The notes beneath the pieces were generated by a model. It had not been told where the DNA came from, searched no databases, and saw only the letters and a program-made list of their open reading frames with translations. Source: Lophium mytilinum (lineage: Eukaryota; Ascomycota; Dothideomycetes; Mytilinidiales; Mytilinidiaceae). From it: 64,000 nucleotides of DNA. The stretch lies in the NCBI GenBank assembly GCA_010093605.1, contig MU004191.1, positions 1,825,903 through 1,889,902 of the forward strand. Direction: 5' to 3'. This document shows, one piece after another, positions 21,604 to 31,752 of the stretch (the first letter of the stretch is position 1; each line of letters opens with the position of its first letter). The translations under genes were made by a program, and so were the position numbers.

Positions 21604-22650
21604 TTACAGCGCAAAAGCCGCTAGAGCAATTCCGAAGACTCCCGCAACCGAGATCCAAAACGCCTTGTCGCCGCTTCCTTTGCTGGCCGACGACTTTGTC
21701 GGTATCGCGGAGTAGCTAGACGAGCGCTTGCCAGTCGCGTTCGCCAGCTTCTCCAAACCCGCCGTGATGGTAAGAACATGATAATTAATCGACTCCTTGG
21801 GAATAAGGATAGTGATCCCAGGGTGCGTGCCCACGTTCTGTTCGCAGCGCCCTGCCGTCGTACCGTTGTAGTCGCATCGCCCGGTCAAGTATTCCGGTGA
21901 GCCATCTGCCTGGGTGCTGATACTCGTCGTGTATCTGTACCAGCCCGGCCCAAACGTGATGGTGTTGGGCGGGTCAGTGGTGCAGCTGGAGCTCACAGTA
22001 GTGCCATTGCGCCATGCACACGGGGAGACGAGGGCTGCGGTGAAGGTGTCGTTGTAGGCGCCGACGACGCTGCCAAAATTGGGTGCGTTCGCCCCGTCGT
22101 CCTGGGCTAGCACTGAGGTCACGCTCGTCGCCGGGGCCGTGACTGTCACGGTCACCACTGCCGGTGGTGGAGTCGCCATCGCTCCAGCTTCCTGCGTCGA
22201 TGATGGCCCCGTTAGCTTCTTCAGCCCTTTCGTGATCGTCACAGGGTGGTATGCTAGCGATGAGATGGAGTACGTTCGCTTGGCGACGAGGCTGCTGCCG
22301 GTGTCCGCCTCGCTCTGCTTGCACATCGCGCTCGTCGTGCCTTTGAGGTCGCAGTGCTCGACGAACGTGTAGGTCGCTACGTCGGTGCCGTCGAGGCGCA
22401 TTTCGTACCAGGTCGGGCCGTAGGTCACGGGGAAGTTTTTGCAGCCGGACCTAAGGCCTCCGCAGTCGTTGTCGAGGATGTAGGTGGTGATCGAATTGCT
22501 AACGGCGACAACGCTGGCATTGTAGGTACCCTCGCTGTTGTCGGGCAGGAAGAGGGAGGTTACGCTCGTTTGGTGAGCGATGGCTGTCGTGAGGAGGAGG
22601 GCCGTTGACATGGTGCAGGCCATAATGAGGACGAGCGCGGAATGCATCAT
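21604..22650 (-). CDS. GPI-anchored cell-surface protein, two-module paralogue 1
   Basis: A single-exon protein of about 348 residues starting at the tandem ATGs at 22,650. It has a signal peptide (about 1-25) and a C-terminal Ser/Gly region (SKGSGDKA near 323-330) followed by a hydrophobic end (ISVAGVFGIALAAFAL). This is the layout of a GPI-anchor signal, so it should sit on the plasma membrane or wall. The ectodomain is two copies of one module, at about 28-146 and 175-302. Each contains TSVTS, a TYG/TFG..WY motif, CD..GTT and a closing VTITKGLKKL or LTITAGLEKL. A Pro/Val/Thr linker joins the copies. N-glycosylation sequons are frequent. The family is not one I can name. It is divergent from a paralogue at 23,770. 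Confidence 0.85.
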   Translation of the reverse strand: MMHSALVLIMACTMSTALLLTTAIAHQTSVTSLFLPDNSEGTYNASVVAVSNSITTYILDNDCGGLRSGCKNFPVTYGPTWYEMRLDGTDVATYTFVEHCDLKGTTSAMCKQSEADTGSSLVAKRTYSISSLAYHPVTITKGLKKLTGPSSTQEAGAMATPPPAVVTVTVTAPATSVTSVLAQDDGANAPNFGSVVGAYNDTFTAALVSPCAWRNGTTVSSSCTTDPPNTITFGPGWYRYTTSISTQADGSPEYLTGRCDYNGTTAGRCEQNVGTHPGITILIPKESINYHVLTITAGLEKLANATGKRSSSYSAIPTKSSASKGSGDKAFWISVAGVFGIALAAFAL

Positions 22651-23769
22651 GGGCTCGGGATGAGCGCGGGATGCAATCAAGAGTGGAGTTTTGGAAACGA
22701 GTAATTGGATTTGGCGGAGTGGAAGAGAGAGGCTGGCATCTAGGGGAGTTGAAGTACGGCACGGCGGTTCTCGTGAGTAGTGAATGAGCTCACGAATATC
22801 GCAGCGTAGTTCGTCCGATCAATTTGGAAGTGGTTGGACCGATTACCAAGCCGTCGTATCTGGGCACCCATTGCTCTCAATGAGTAGGAAGAAGGGGGAA
22901 GTATTGATCGTGGCAGTGTACTCCGCGAATTTTTCTTTTTGGCACAACTTTCACCAAAGGAGGCTACCCGGATGTCATACTCAGCTAACAAAATGGATAC
23001 GATAGTAGGATCTAAATTTCACATCTCGAGGACCTTTGCCAGCGCTTGGTTGAGAGTTTTGTACTATCTATGGAGCATTGCAATATCTAGGTATCAAGAA
23101 GGGAGCGACCACGGCAAGTTGATACCCGCAGAATTGAGGCCAGAAAATCTCTCACTTGATCTCCTTTGCGAGCTAATCTCTCCTTTACATGCACCGCAAT
23201 GCAGCGGGCATTAGCTGCTTACAGTCTCTAGTAATAAGCTGAGCTTTATGCATGTACAGATCAACCAGCGACGTATGACACTTTGGCGAAAGCTCCGAGT
23301 AGGGCTGTTGCTTCCACGGACTCGAACGCTAGAACACTCGGACTTGGACATGTTCTGTGCCTTCCTAAATATGTCTTGACGTAGTCGCAAAACGTGTAAA
23401 CGGGATGGGCTGCTGCATAGCTAAGAGACAGCAAGCCAAATCCCGGCGCGATGCACTCGACGTGAGCATGGGAACATGACCAGTAGCCTAGTTGTGCCTT
23501 AGTACAGTATGACTCGAGGCAGAGAAACGATTCAGATACTATCGTCTAGCAATAGTGCTTTGCAGCAACATTGATGGGTACCGAAGCGAGGCTATTCACA
23601 TTACCCACGTGATCGATCGCTGGGCGCTACCACTTACTTCAACTCTCCACCGGCCTCCCGTTTCTCTCTGACACACAACACCATCCACTCACTCAAAATC
23701 CACACGAGCCCCCACGTTCGTTACCATCCTACGCTCACTCGAAGCTTTTCGCGCACTGTGTCACCAATC
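22651..23769. promoter_or_regulatory. Shared upstream region of the two GPI-anchored paralogues
   Basis: A 1.1-kb interval between divergent paralogues, so it carries both promoters. No gene is supported. The last 130 bases before the plus-strand ATG are C-rich and pyrimidine-biased. The divergent arrangement could allow co-regulation, which is an inference. Confidence 0.35.
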
Positions 23770-24882
23770 ATGCGTTCCTTCGCTATCCTCGCCATTCTCG
23801 CCATGGCTCTCTTGGGCGTCCTGCCAACTACGACTATCGCGCAATCCACACGCGTAACCACCATCTTTGTGGCTTACTACAATTACTCAGCCACCTACAA
23901 CGCCCGCGTTATCGACGCCCAGCCTACCGCAATCACATACGTCCTCGACGATATCAACTGCAATCCCAACGAACTTCCCCCCAAAGATTGCGTCCGCAAC
24001 GTTACCGCAACATACGGCCTATCCTGGTATCAAGAGGAGCATGTAGATGTGGGAGGCCTGGCAAGCACGGACTTTATTCACTGCGATCTGGAGGGCACGA
24101 CGGCGGTGGTGGTCACGATCAGCTCGATTGCGCCGAAGTACACGACGGTAGAGCAGTGGACGGAATCCGCGATGGATGACTTCTACCAGGCTGTGACCAT
24201 TACGGACGGATTGGAGAAGCTGGCGAGTATTACGGGGGGGCTCGTAGCAACTTCGTCCCCAACGCCTACGCCAACTGGGTCGACGAGCATCACGTCGCTT
24301 CTTTATCCAAACAACAACTGGGATTTCCGTGCCGCTTCGGTCGTGGGCTCCAGCAACTCGAGCGTCACCTACGCCTTCGCTTCCTTTTGCAACTATACCA
24401 CGGAGTCCGCGACGGATGGGGACGGGCCGAGCGGCTACTCATCCTGCCTCATGCAGCCCGGCGGCTTTACCGCGACGTTTGGTGCGAGCTTCTACGAAGA
24501 GCGTACATCGGCGACCGATGATCACTTCTTCCTCAGTCGGCGGTGTGAGTATGAAGGCTCCCCGACCAATTTGCTAAAGACCTGTACCCAGGGTTTGAAG
24601 GACGGGGATGGATCCGACTTGGCGCAGAAGGATTGGGAGTCGCAGCGGTACGGCACCACGGACGGCGGCTTCGACGGTGTCACGATGCGAGCGGTCACGA
24701 TCACTGCGGGCCTGGAGAAATTGGCGGCGGAGACGGGATCTAGATCTGGAATTACGGGAACGCCGACTAGTACAGTCACTGGTACAGCGGCTTCCTCCAC
24801 CAGCAAGGCCGTTGGTGGTAAGGCGGTCGAGATTTCAATCGCTGGGGCCGTCGGCATCGCGCTGGCTGCTTTCGTGCTGTGA
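23770..24882 (+). CDS. GPI-anchored cell-surface protein, two-module paralogue 2
   Basis: A single-exon 370-residue protein starting at the ATG at 23,770. It has a signal peptide (about 1-25), a first module (about 27-151), a Pro/Thr linker, a second module (about 172-318), a Thr/Ser-rich stretch and a hydrophobic C-terminus (ISIAGAVGIALAAFVL) with a likely GPI attachment region near VGGKA. Both modules carry the landmarks of paralogue 1: ATYGLSWY and ATFGASFY, CDLEGTT and CEYEGS, and VTITDGLEKL and VTITAGLEKL. The C-terminal tails are nearly superimposable, so common ancestry is clear. The ends of the two genes lie outward, as expected after an inverted duplication. Function is unknown; a wall or surface structural role is inferred from the anchor. 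Confidence 0.87.
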   Translation: MRSFAILAILAMALLGVLPTTTIAQSTRVTTIFVAYYNYSATYNARVIDAQPTAITYVLDDINCNPNELPPKDCVRNVTATYGLSWYQEEHVDVGGLASTDFIHCDLEGTTAVVVTISSIAPKYTTVEQWTESAMDDFYQAVTITDGLEKLASITGGLVATSSPTPTPTGSTSITSLLYPNNNWDFRAASVVGSSNSSVTYAFASFCNYTTESATDGDGPSGYSSCLMQPGGFTATFGASFYEERTSATDDHFFLSRRCEYEGSPTNLLKTCTQGLKDGDGSDLAQKDWESQRYGTTDGGFDGVTMRAVTITAGLEKLAAETGSRSGITGTPTSTVTGTAASSTSKAVGGKAVEISIAGAVGIALAAFVL

Positions 24883-25437
24883 GGTTCTATCAGTTGCCCA
24901 GCTGCCTCTCTCTGGAGGGTTGGGACTTGCAGGCTTGTCGTTTGAACTGTGCACACTAGGGCCAGAGCATTCACTCATCTGGAAAGGCTGAAAGACGGCG
25001 AGCAAGTACGACGAGGAACCTTTCAGCGGTTCAGGCTGTGTAGGCTAGCAACTAGCTCGGAAATGAAAAAATATCTCCATTATTTTGTTTACTGTGACGT
25101 CTAGCGACAGTTGTGGTTTCGACTCCACCTGAGACTGATGGGCTGAGAACAGGTAAGGTGAAAGCGCTGACAGCGTTCCTCTTCCGAATAGTAGCGAGTT
25201 TGTCCGTCTTGTATCAGTTTGATTGGACCGTTCAAAGTCGACCGATTTGTGAAGATGTTGACGGGGGATTGGGTTTTGGGAGTGGATGTCGTACCGTGTT
25301 CCATGATGCAGCGTAACATATCTCGGCCTCCCTTAATTAGGCATCCACATTCCCCTTAAGGCCATTTCCTTTAATACCTCGAGACGCTGCTTGTTTGTTT
25401 AAGTCAATCATACCCGCGAAATCGATCACTCTTCGCA
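24883..25437. other. Intergenic region without supported gene
   Basis: A 555-bp region between the second GPI-anchored gene and the F-box/ankyrin-like gene. It contains the 3' flank of one and the upstream region of the other. No coding frame or distinct element is supported. Confidence 0.5.
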
Positions 25438-27120
25438 ATGGCCTTCTCAAATATCCCAGTCGAAGTCATCAGGCAAATCATCGAGCAAGCAGTCATGCTT
25501 CGGAGCGTAAAGCGAGCATTGAGGTTGCGGCTTGTAAATCGTAAGTACCAATAACAGTGCACTTAGAAAAAGGCCCACTTCCTCTGACACTCGCCCTTAG
25601 GAGTTTTCGCTTTCGAAGTCGAGTCTGCGGTATTCACGACCGGGATTCTTCAAAACCGTGACATAACGGAAATGCCCACGCGTCTCTTCCACACTTACCT
25701 CTTCCATCGCACGATGCTAGAACGTCAGGACCCTCCATGGATTGCAACCAAGATCAGGGAAACCTGCGAGCTGTTGTGCAAGAGAAGCGGCGTGCCGTCG
25801 AAGGATGCAAAGACTCGCCGGACTTACATCTCCGGCTTATGCGACGCGATTCAGGACGAGAACTTCCCCATGCCCCGCACATGTATTGTCGCCACGGAAA
25901 GCGTTGCCGTTGCGCTAAACTCGAAGGAAGCCTTGAAGCGCATCGCGGAGGGCATCTCGAGGACGGCTATCCTGGCTGCTGCTGCTCAATTGGGCCTGTT
26001 GGACGTAGTTATCCAAATCGTCGAGGAGATGAAGAAGACACACGGGCGGTACCATATTGAAGAAGGATCTATCTTCGGCCAGCCGTTCAAAAACGCTGCG
26101 GCACAAGGTCACTGCAATGTGGTGGAGTTTCTTCTCCAAAACGCCGCATGGAACCCAAAGCCTGGTCGGAGACCGCAAATAGTCATTGTTACCAAAATGG
26201 CCAGGACTTATAACATAGACATGCTTGATCTGCAGTTGCAGTATTCTCCACCCTGGGTTCCTAGTGACTCGTGTGGAAACCTCGCGCCGTGGAAGGATGC
26301 TGCCACAGGAATGCCAGGTGGAGAAGTCTTTACTCAGGTCTTAGCTCTTCTTAAAGAAGTGAGTTTTGACGAAGACGAGGTCGACGAGTATGTCAGCGAC
26401 GACAACTTGTGCGTTTGGTTGAAAGGCGAGATGGTGGAATTGAAAGATGTCCAAGAAGCGGAGAGTGTAACACAGGTTCTTCTCGGCCCTCCATGCTCGG
26501 CTGACTATGCAGTGTCCTGCCCAAGCGCGGAGATGGTGTGCTGGGCGAAGAATTTGAGAACTCTCCTGGAGGAGGCATGTCGCACTGGAACACCGGATAT
26601 GTTCGCCCTTCTCTTACTGCACGGCGCAGAGCCGCAGTGGGAGGACTTGACATGGGCTATCAGACGAAGACAACTTACAATGGCACGTCAAATTCTCGAC
26701 CATGGCGTCTCTATAGAAGAGATGCGTTCTCCGTCCCCGATCGTGCAAGCGATCGCTTCCGAACACATAGCGCTCTTCAGCCTTCTCAGCGAGCGCGGCG
26801 TCGTCCCCAAACGTGAGCATGAGAGAGCTGATCTGGCCCTCCTGGCGTCAAGAAAAAAAGAGGACTGCATTCTGGAGTCAATGATGGAAGCGTTGCAGAG
26901 CACTGGACTATCGCTGTCCAAGCAGGCATCGGCCAGGCTTCGGCGAGTTGGCCGGAGGAAGCTTTTGCCGGACCTATATCGACTCTTGAATCATCTAGTG
27001 CGACCATGTTCCTCGGATGGGTCCGAATTGCAAGGCGCATACCAAGGGACCCCAAGCACACCAAGCGATTGGAGTGAGGAATCGTCGGAGCGCGATTTCT
27101 CGGATTCCGATGCGTGGTAA
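25438..27120 (+). CDS. F-box-like protein with degenerate ankyrin repeats
   Basis: Two exons (25438-25540 and 25601-27120, GTAAGT donor, TTAG acceptor) give about 540 residues. The N-terminus IPVEVIRQIIEQAV followed by RALRLRLVNRVFA is the short F-box-like motif seen in many fungal proteins, with the intron falling inside it. The middle contains alpha-helical ankyrin-type units such as ALKRIAEGISRTAILAAAAQ, GLLDVVIQIVEEM, and FKNAAAQGHCNVVEFLLQNA. A second set includes TPDMFALLLLHGAEP, QILDHGVSI and ALFSLLSERG. The C-terminus is acidic and Ser-rich (SDWSEESSERDFSDSD). Proteins of this build often serve as substrate receptors of SCF ubiquitin ligases, but that role is inferred here. No catalytic domain is visible. 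Confidence 0.8.
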
Positions 27121-28207
27121 AGTAACATGGCTGACATGGCGCAAGACGTTGTGTAAGTGCTAAGGCGGTAGCCAGCCCCCTGACCGATATCCCCTTGGAG
27201 TCTCCTCTGTTCATGGATAAACAAAGCTTCCTACTCCTCGAGTAATTCAGTAATGATTTCATTTATCGAGCGTTTCTCCTGCATATCGATAGTTTGGGAG
27301 TAAGGCCGATGACGTTCTTCATAAGCACTCATCGGTGTGCGTTTGAGGAGCGTGGTGTGGTGGCTGTAGGTCCGGGAAAGCGGAAGTGCCCGTCACGTGG
27401 TCTTCTGGATATCAAGATCCTTGTTGGTTGCAGCATCTTGGAACGGTCTATGTGCCTAGATCTGTGGCTTGCCTTGGCTAATGCAGGTAAGCATGCGTCG
27501 AGATGGATAATCGGCGACTCGCCTATTGCTCTTAGTTAATCGTGAATCATGGTGTTGGCATGGCTCTTAGTGATGCTCGCGTGGCGCGGGGAGACGGGAC
27601 AGATCGCGCTTCCTATTTATACAGCGCTAGCATACCTATCGGACCTTCGCCCGTCGTCGGCTGTGGCGTCTTCAGTCGGTCACCGTCGACGGCTATCTAG
27701 TGGCCGCATGTTCCCGCATGTTCCCGCAGGGCCTCTATGCAGCTGGATGCAAATAAACCATTCTACTGCAGCCCAGGGCGTAGGTCAAAGCTGGGCTTGT
27801 GTGCAGAGCGCAGACTGCGGCTGCAATATATTTGAATTCCACAGCGTCCAATAGAAAAGGTGGATATCTTTGTACGCAGGTCCGCTTGTAGGTAGCCACT
27901 CAGGTCAGCTTATAGGGCATGCACAGGGCGTAGCAGCCAGCCGGAGCAGTATATACACACGGTGCTCCGTATGGTGAAACTCATTGCTCAGCAGTGACAG
28001 GCCTCCTGACGAACCTATTGGCCTTCTAGCAGTTCTCGTCCCGTCATACATGCCGAATGCTGGGGGCCAATCCGCTATCAAACCATTCGTTCATTATTTA
28101 CTTTTTCCGTTCGCCCTGCCCTACCATACAGATACCGTCGGGGGAGGATCATTTAAAGCTTGTTAATCCCAGGGGGTCCATCAGAAGATTCCCTACACCG
28201 CAACATC
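27121..28207. other. Intergenic region without supported gene
   Basis: A 1.1-kb stretch between the ankyrin-like gene and the PTH11/rhodopsin-type gene. Open frames of 60-100 residues are unrelated to one another and lack splice signals. A perfect GCATGTTCCC dinucleotide-unit repeat (two copies) occurs near 27,707-27,726. Nothing else is recognised. Confidence 0.45.
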
Positions 28208-29535
28208 ATGGCGATCCGGGACTACAGGGCTCTGATCCCTTGCACCGTTTTCTTTGCTATCTCCACCGCGCTGATCTTTATGCGCATGTACGTCCGCGGC
28301 GCGCGTCTTCGCAATATCGGTACCGACGATGTACTCTGCTGCATTGCAGGTCTATTCAACATCGGCGTGACGACATGTTTCCTGCTCAGTATGAAGCGAG
28401 ACCCGTGCTGCATTATGATAACTCTGACCGGTGAATAGGAATCGAATACGATTACCGAACAGTGGATTGGATCCAAACCCCCCATGAAATGCGCGTATCA
28501 ATGCTGTCTTATTACCTCAGCATGCCCCTCTACCAGCTCGCTCTCGGCTGCATCAAGGCTTCCATCATTTTTCAGTACCGCCGCATCTTTCGCGATGCCC
28601 TTGGTCCCGCCTGTACCGTTCTTCTTGCCATCATCATCTGCAATAGCACTGCTTTCTTCCTCATCATGATATTGCGGTGCTCACCCATCGACGGGCCGTG
28701 GACGAACCACTCTACGGCCTGCATGGATGTGAAGCTGATCAACTATGTCTTCATCGCCATCAACTTCTCGACGGACATCGTTTTGCTGCTGCTTCCGATG
28801 CGGATCCTCCGGGATCTGAATCTAGCCCAGGCGGAGAAAAGAGGGTTGGTATTTGTTTTTGGGCTTGGGGGATTGTGAGTACTGCCCGTGATTCTACGAC
28901 TTACTTTTTTTCTGGTAGAGATATGCTGATGCATCACTTGTAGCGCCGCGTTAACATCCATTCTTCGCCTCCAGTACGTCCTCGCCTTACGGAGCGACGG
29001 CAACAAGGTCTACAATGGGCTCCTGATGTGGTGCTGCATAGAGATCAGCGTCTCCATCATCTGCGCGTCACTGCCCTCGCTCAACGGCATCATGGCGCGC
29101 CGCTTCCCACATGTCTGGCGAAAAGACTCGGACGATTCGAGTAGCCGTCGGTCTAGTCGATGGACCCCAAGAGAGCTTCGCAAGAAGTTGTATGCTACGA
29201 ACTCTAAGGGCCAAGAGTCGACCGAGCGAATTAGTGGTGCGATCACAGTTGCTGAAAGAAACCCTTCTCGCAGTTCCAAGCAAAAGATCCAAGTTACGAC
29301 AACCTTACAACAAAGCGTTGAAGACAAGCCAGCTGGTACCAATGCTGAGCCAAGAGCAGTGACCTTCTGCGAGCCCAGTGTCAAAGGCCGGGAGGAGAGA
29401 TACGATTGGTGCAATCAAAAGTCTTGGGTCGCTGATATGGTGGCGGAAATCACCGAGCCTCGTAATGAGCACGGCAGAGCGAACGATGGGCCAAGCGAAA
29501 CTGGGCTCGAGATGATACCCCTGGAGACGCTTTAG
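28208..29535 (+). CDS. Fungal rhodopsin-domain (PTH11-like) integral membrane protein
   Basis: Three exons (28208-28388, 28439-28874, 28944-29535) encode about 402 residues. The introns are 50 and 69 nt with GTATGA and GTGAGT donors. Seven hydrophobic segments are visible, in the order IPCTVFFAISTALIFMRMY, VLCCIAGLFNIGVTTCFLL, MLSYYLSMPLYQLALGCIKASI, TVLLAIIICNSTAFFLIMIL, NYVFIAINFSTDIVLLLLPM, GLVFVFGLGGLAALTSILRL and LLMWCCIEISVSIICASLPSL. These match the fungal rhodopsin-domain family (PF20684 type), which includes PTH11-like receptors. Family traits are the C(S)PIDGPW..H..C loop and the DIVLLLLPMRIL helix. The cytosolic tail (about 140 residues) is polar and charged. No CFEM domain is present. 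A receptor role is inferred from family knowledge. Confidence 0.88.
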
Positions 29536-31752
29536 AAGCGCACTCCAGACTTGGGCGGCGAAAGCGGAGGACTGAGCTGAAATCGAGTTAATGCCCTTGA
29601 GAATGGTTCGGCGATAGTCCTAGTACATACATTGAATTTGGCGTTGGTGAATCGAGCAGGATCTGGATCGGGATAATGCCCCGAGGGGCGGTTTAGGGAT
29701 AGTTCTTACAGCGTCGGAACTGGCGCACAGCGGCACGAAGTATTTGAGTTCTATGCAGCTAATGTTATGCACTAAATTTGTACCCACATCACTTACCCCC
29801 TGGTTGTGACGCCTGGGTTCTCCTGCAGACTTCGTGGCGGCTGATAGTGTCTTCCGACATCTCCGTGGACACTGCAGCATACTGGATATTCACAGGACAG
29901 CCTGTGTTGAAGTCTGTAACGTGGAGCCAACTCCCAGCACGCAGCACAAATTCATCTCTCAAACACGGAGGTATTTTCCGAGATACGAGGGGATTCTAAT
30001 TTTCTTTCGGTAGGTTCGTCATACGCTACAGGGGGCTTTCATACGTGTGATTTGTGGTCCTTGTCTGAGGCCTAGCCCGCGGGGGTACATGAAAGGAAAG
30101 CGAACTAGCAAGCTCTCTAATTATGATCCTGCATCGAATGTTTGCAAGCTAGTCGGAGTGATTAGTGGTGGCTTCCATCGCTGGACATGCATGTTTTGGG
30201 AGTGATGCGGAAATGGAGAACGAGGTGGAGTTCTGGGCGCGTGAATACGATTCGGAGAAATGCTTTCATAGAGTCTGTCGTGATAGCGTGTAAAGCGTCG
30301 TCCTTCTCTGTGATCCTCTGTTGTCTCATCCCAATCACCATCTTTCTCGTGGGTCCGAACGCGAGAGAGGAGCCAAAAAGTTGGGGCCAAGAGTTTGTGG
30401 CCTGGGGCCGCATTGATAGGTGTTTTGTTCGATACTGGAAATGGTAATTGGCTGCCAATCGGTGCGTTTCGTCTTAGTTCTGGCCTGGTATTGGGAGAAA
30501 CCACTTCGAGGTGAGTTTCTGAGTGTGAGAGTTCGCAGAACTGCCTGGATCTAGTGAGTTGAAGCTGCAGTGTTGCGCCAAGCGTTTTAGCCCTGGAACT
30601 GTTATACGCATCTGAGTAATTACGTGTTCCCTGTGGAGCAACCCGCTTATGACCGGCTTTTTACAGTGTTTACCATTGGGGAGTGACTATCAATATTCAT
30701 GTGGAAGGAGTGACGAGAGAATCTGCGCGACGACGCTAAGTGCAACGTAGTAACAAGGTGAGGGAGAACTGCAGGGCCTCGAGTGTGAAGTGGTAGTTGC
30801 GCTAGATAATTGAAAGGACAACGAAGTGACTGGGAGATATCGAGATCGTGTGACACGGGATGAACGAGGTCTCTTGCCAGCGGGACTTCGTTATTCGGCT
30901 CATCGATGCGGAGTTTCTGTTCCACATATACTATTCCTATCCCTAGAGTGTGCCATTTTGCAGTAATGGGTTACCCCCTTTTCTTGATGATGGATCAGTA
31001 TAGGCCAAAATACTTCGGAACCAGGTCCTGGTAGATACTCCTTCGTTCCTACCCCGGACGACTTTTCCGGCAACTCGAACTCACTAGCAGTAATGCAGGC
31101 TTCGAATTAGATGGAGGATCATGCAGCTTGGGCAGAGCGAGGTTGCGGGTCGATGAGGTGCAGTAGGAGTGGGTAGGTAGATTGTGAGACGTGGGCTATT
31201 TTTATTTTCACCGCTAGGACTGGGGTGGAATAGCATAAGCTTGGCGTGACCCAAACTCCGGCCTGCGTAGACTCCATCATTCCCATCTCTTCCGCAGCCA
31301 GCAGCACTGGCATTTCAAATATCTACTTACTCTATGCGGGCGTACCATTATTCGCCTCTATAATGTGGACAGATCCATCTCAATGGCCCTATCTATTTCA
31401 TCTATATCTGCACATCCAGATTACAACAATACCTTTCGTGTCATTAGCTTCATTGAAAGGTTCCAAGCGGCAGAGCAAGGTTCTGTATCACTTAAAATGT
31501 TCATTACTACTTTCTATAACGTCAAAATCCAAATCAGGTTGCAATTTTCCTCGAATATATTTCCAGCCTTCACGTCCGCGATTTGGAAAGCCTCCACCCA
31601 GCTCTATGCCTCTGCGGCTGAGAATATGCACGCTGCGGATATGGTTAGACTGGCTTCGTCATCGGCCGTGTCTGCCTCTCAGCCTGCCCACCGAGAGCAA
31701 TTCTCTGCGTTTGAAACAATTTCTTCTCCAAGAGATCTAGTATGAAGAGTAA
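29536..31752. other. Intergenic region preceding the broken kinase gene
   Basis: About 2.2 kb without an intact gene. The last part (about 31,570-31,740) is open in the same frame as the broken kinase gene that follows and ends at TAG and TAA codons (31,738-31,740 and 31,750-31,752), so it may be that gene's decayed 5' end. Two other frames over 31,246-31,745 are also open, so the coding frame is uncertain. Confidence 0.4.

Noticed and set aside
23270-23370. Possible tRNA on the minus strand (contains GTTCGAGTCC)
   Set aside because: The flanking bases do not form a T-arm or acceptor stem, and no anticodon arm is found.
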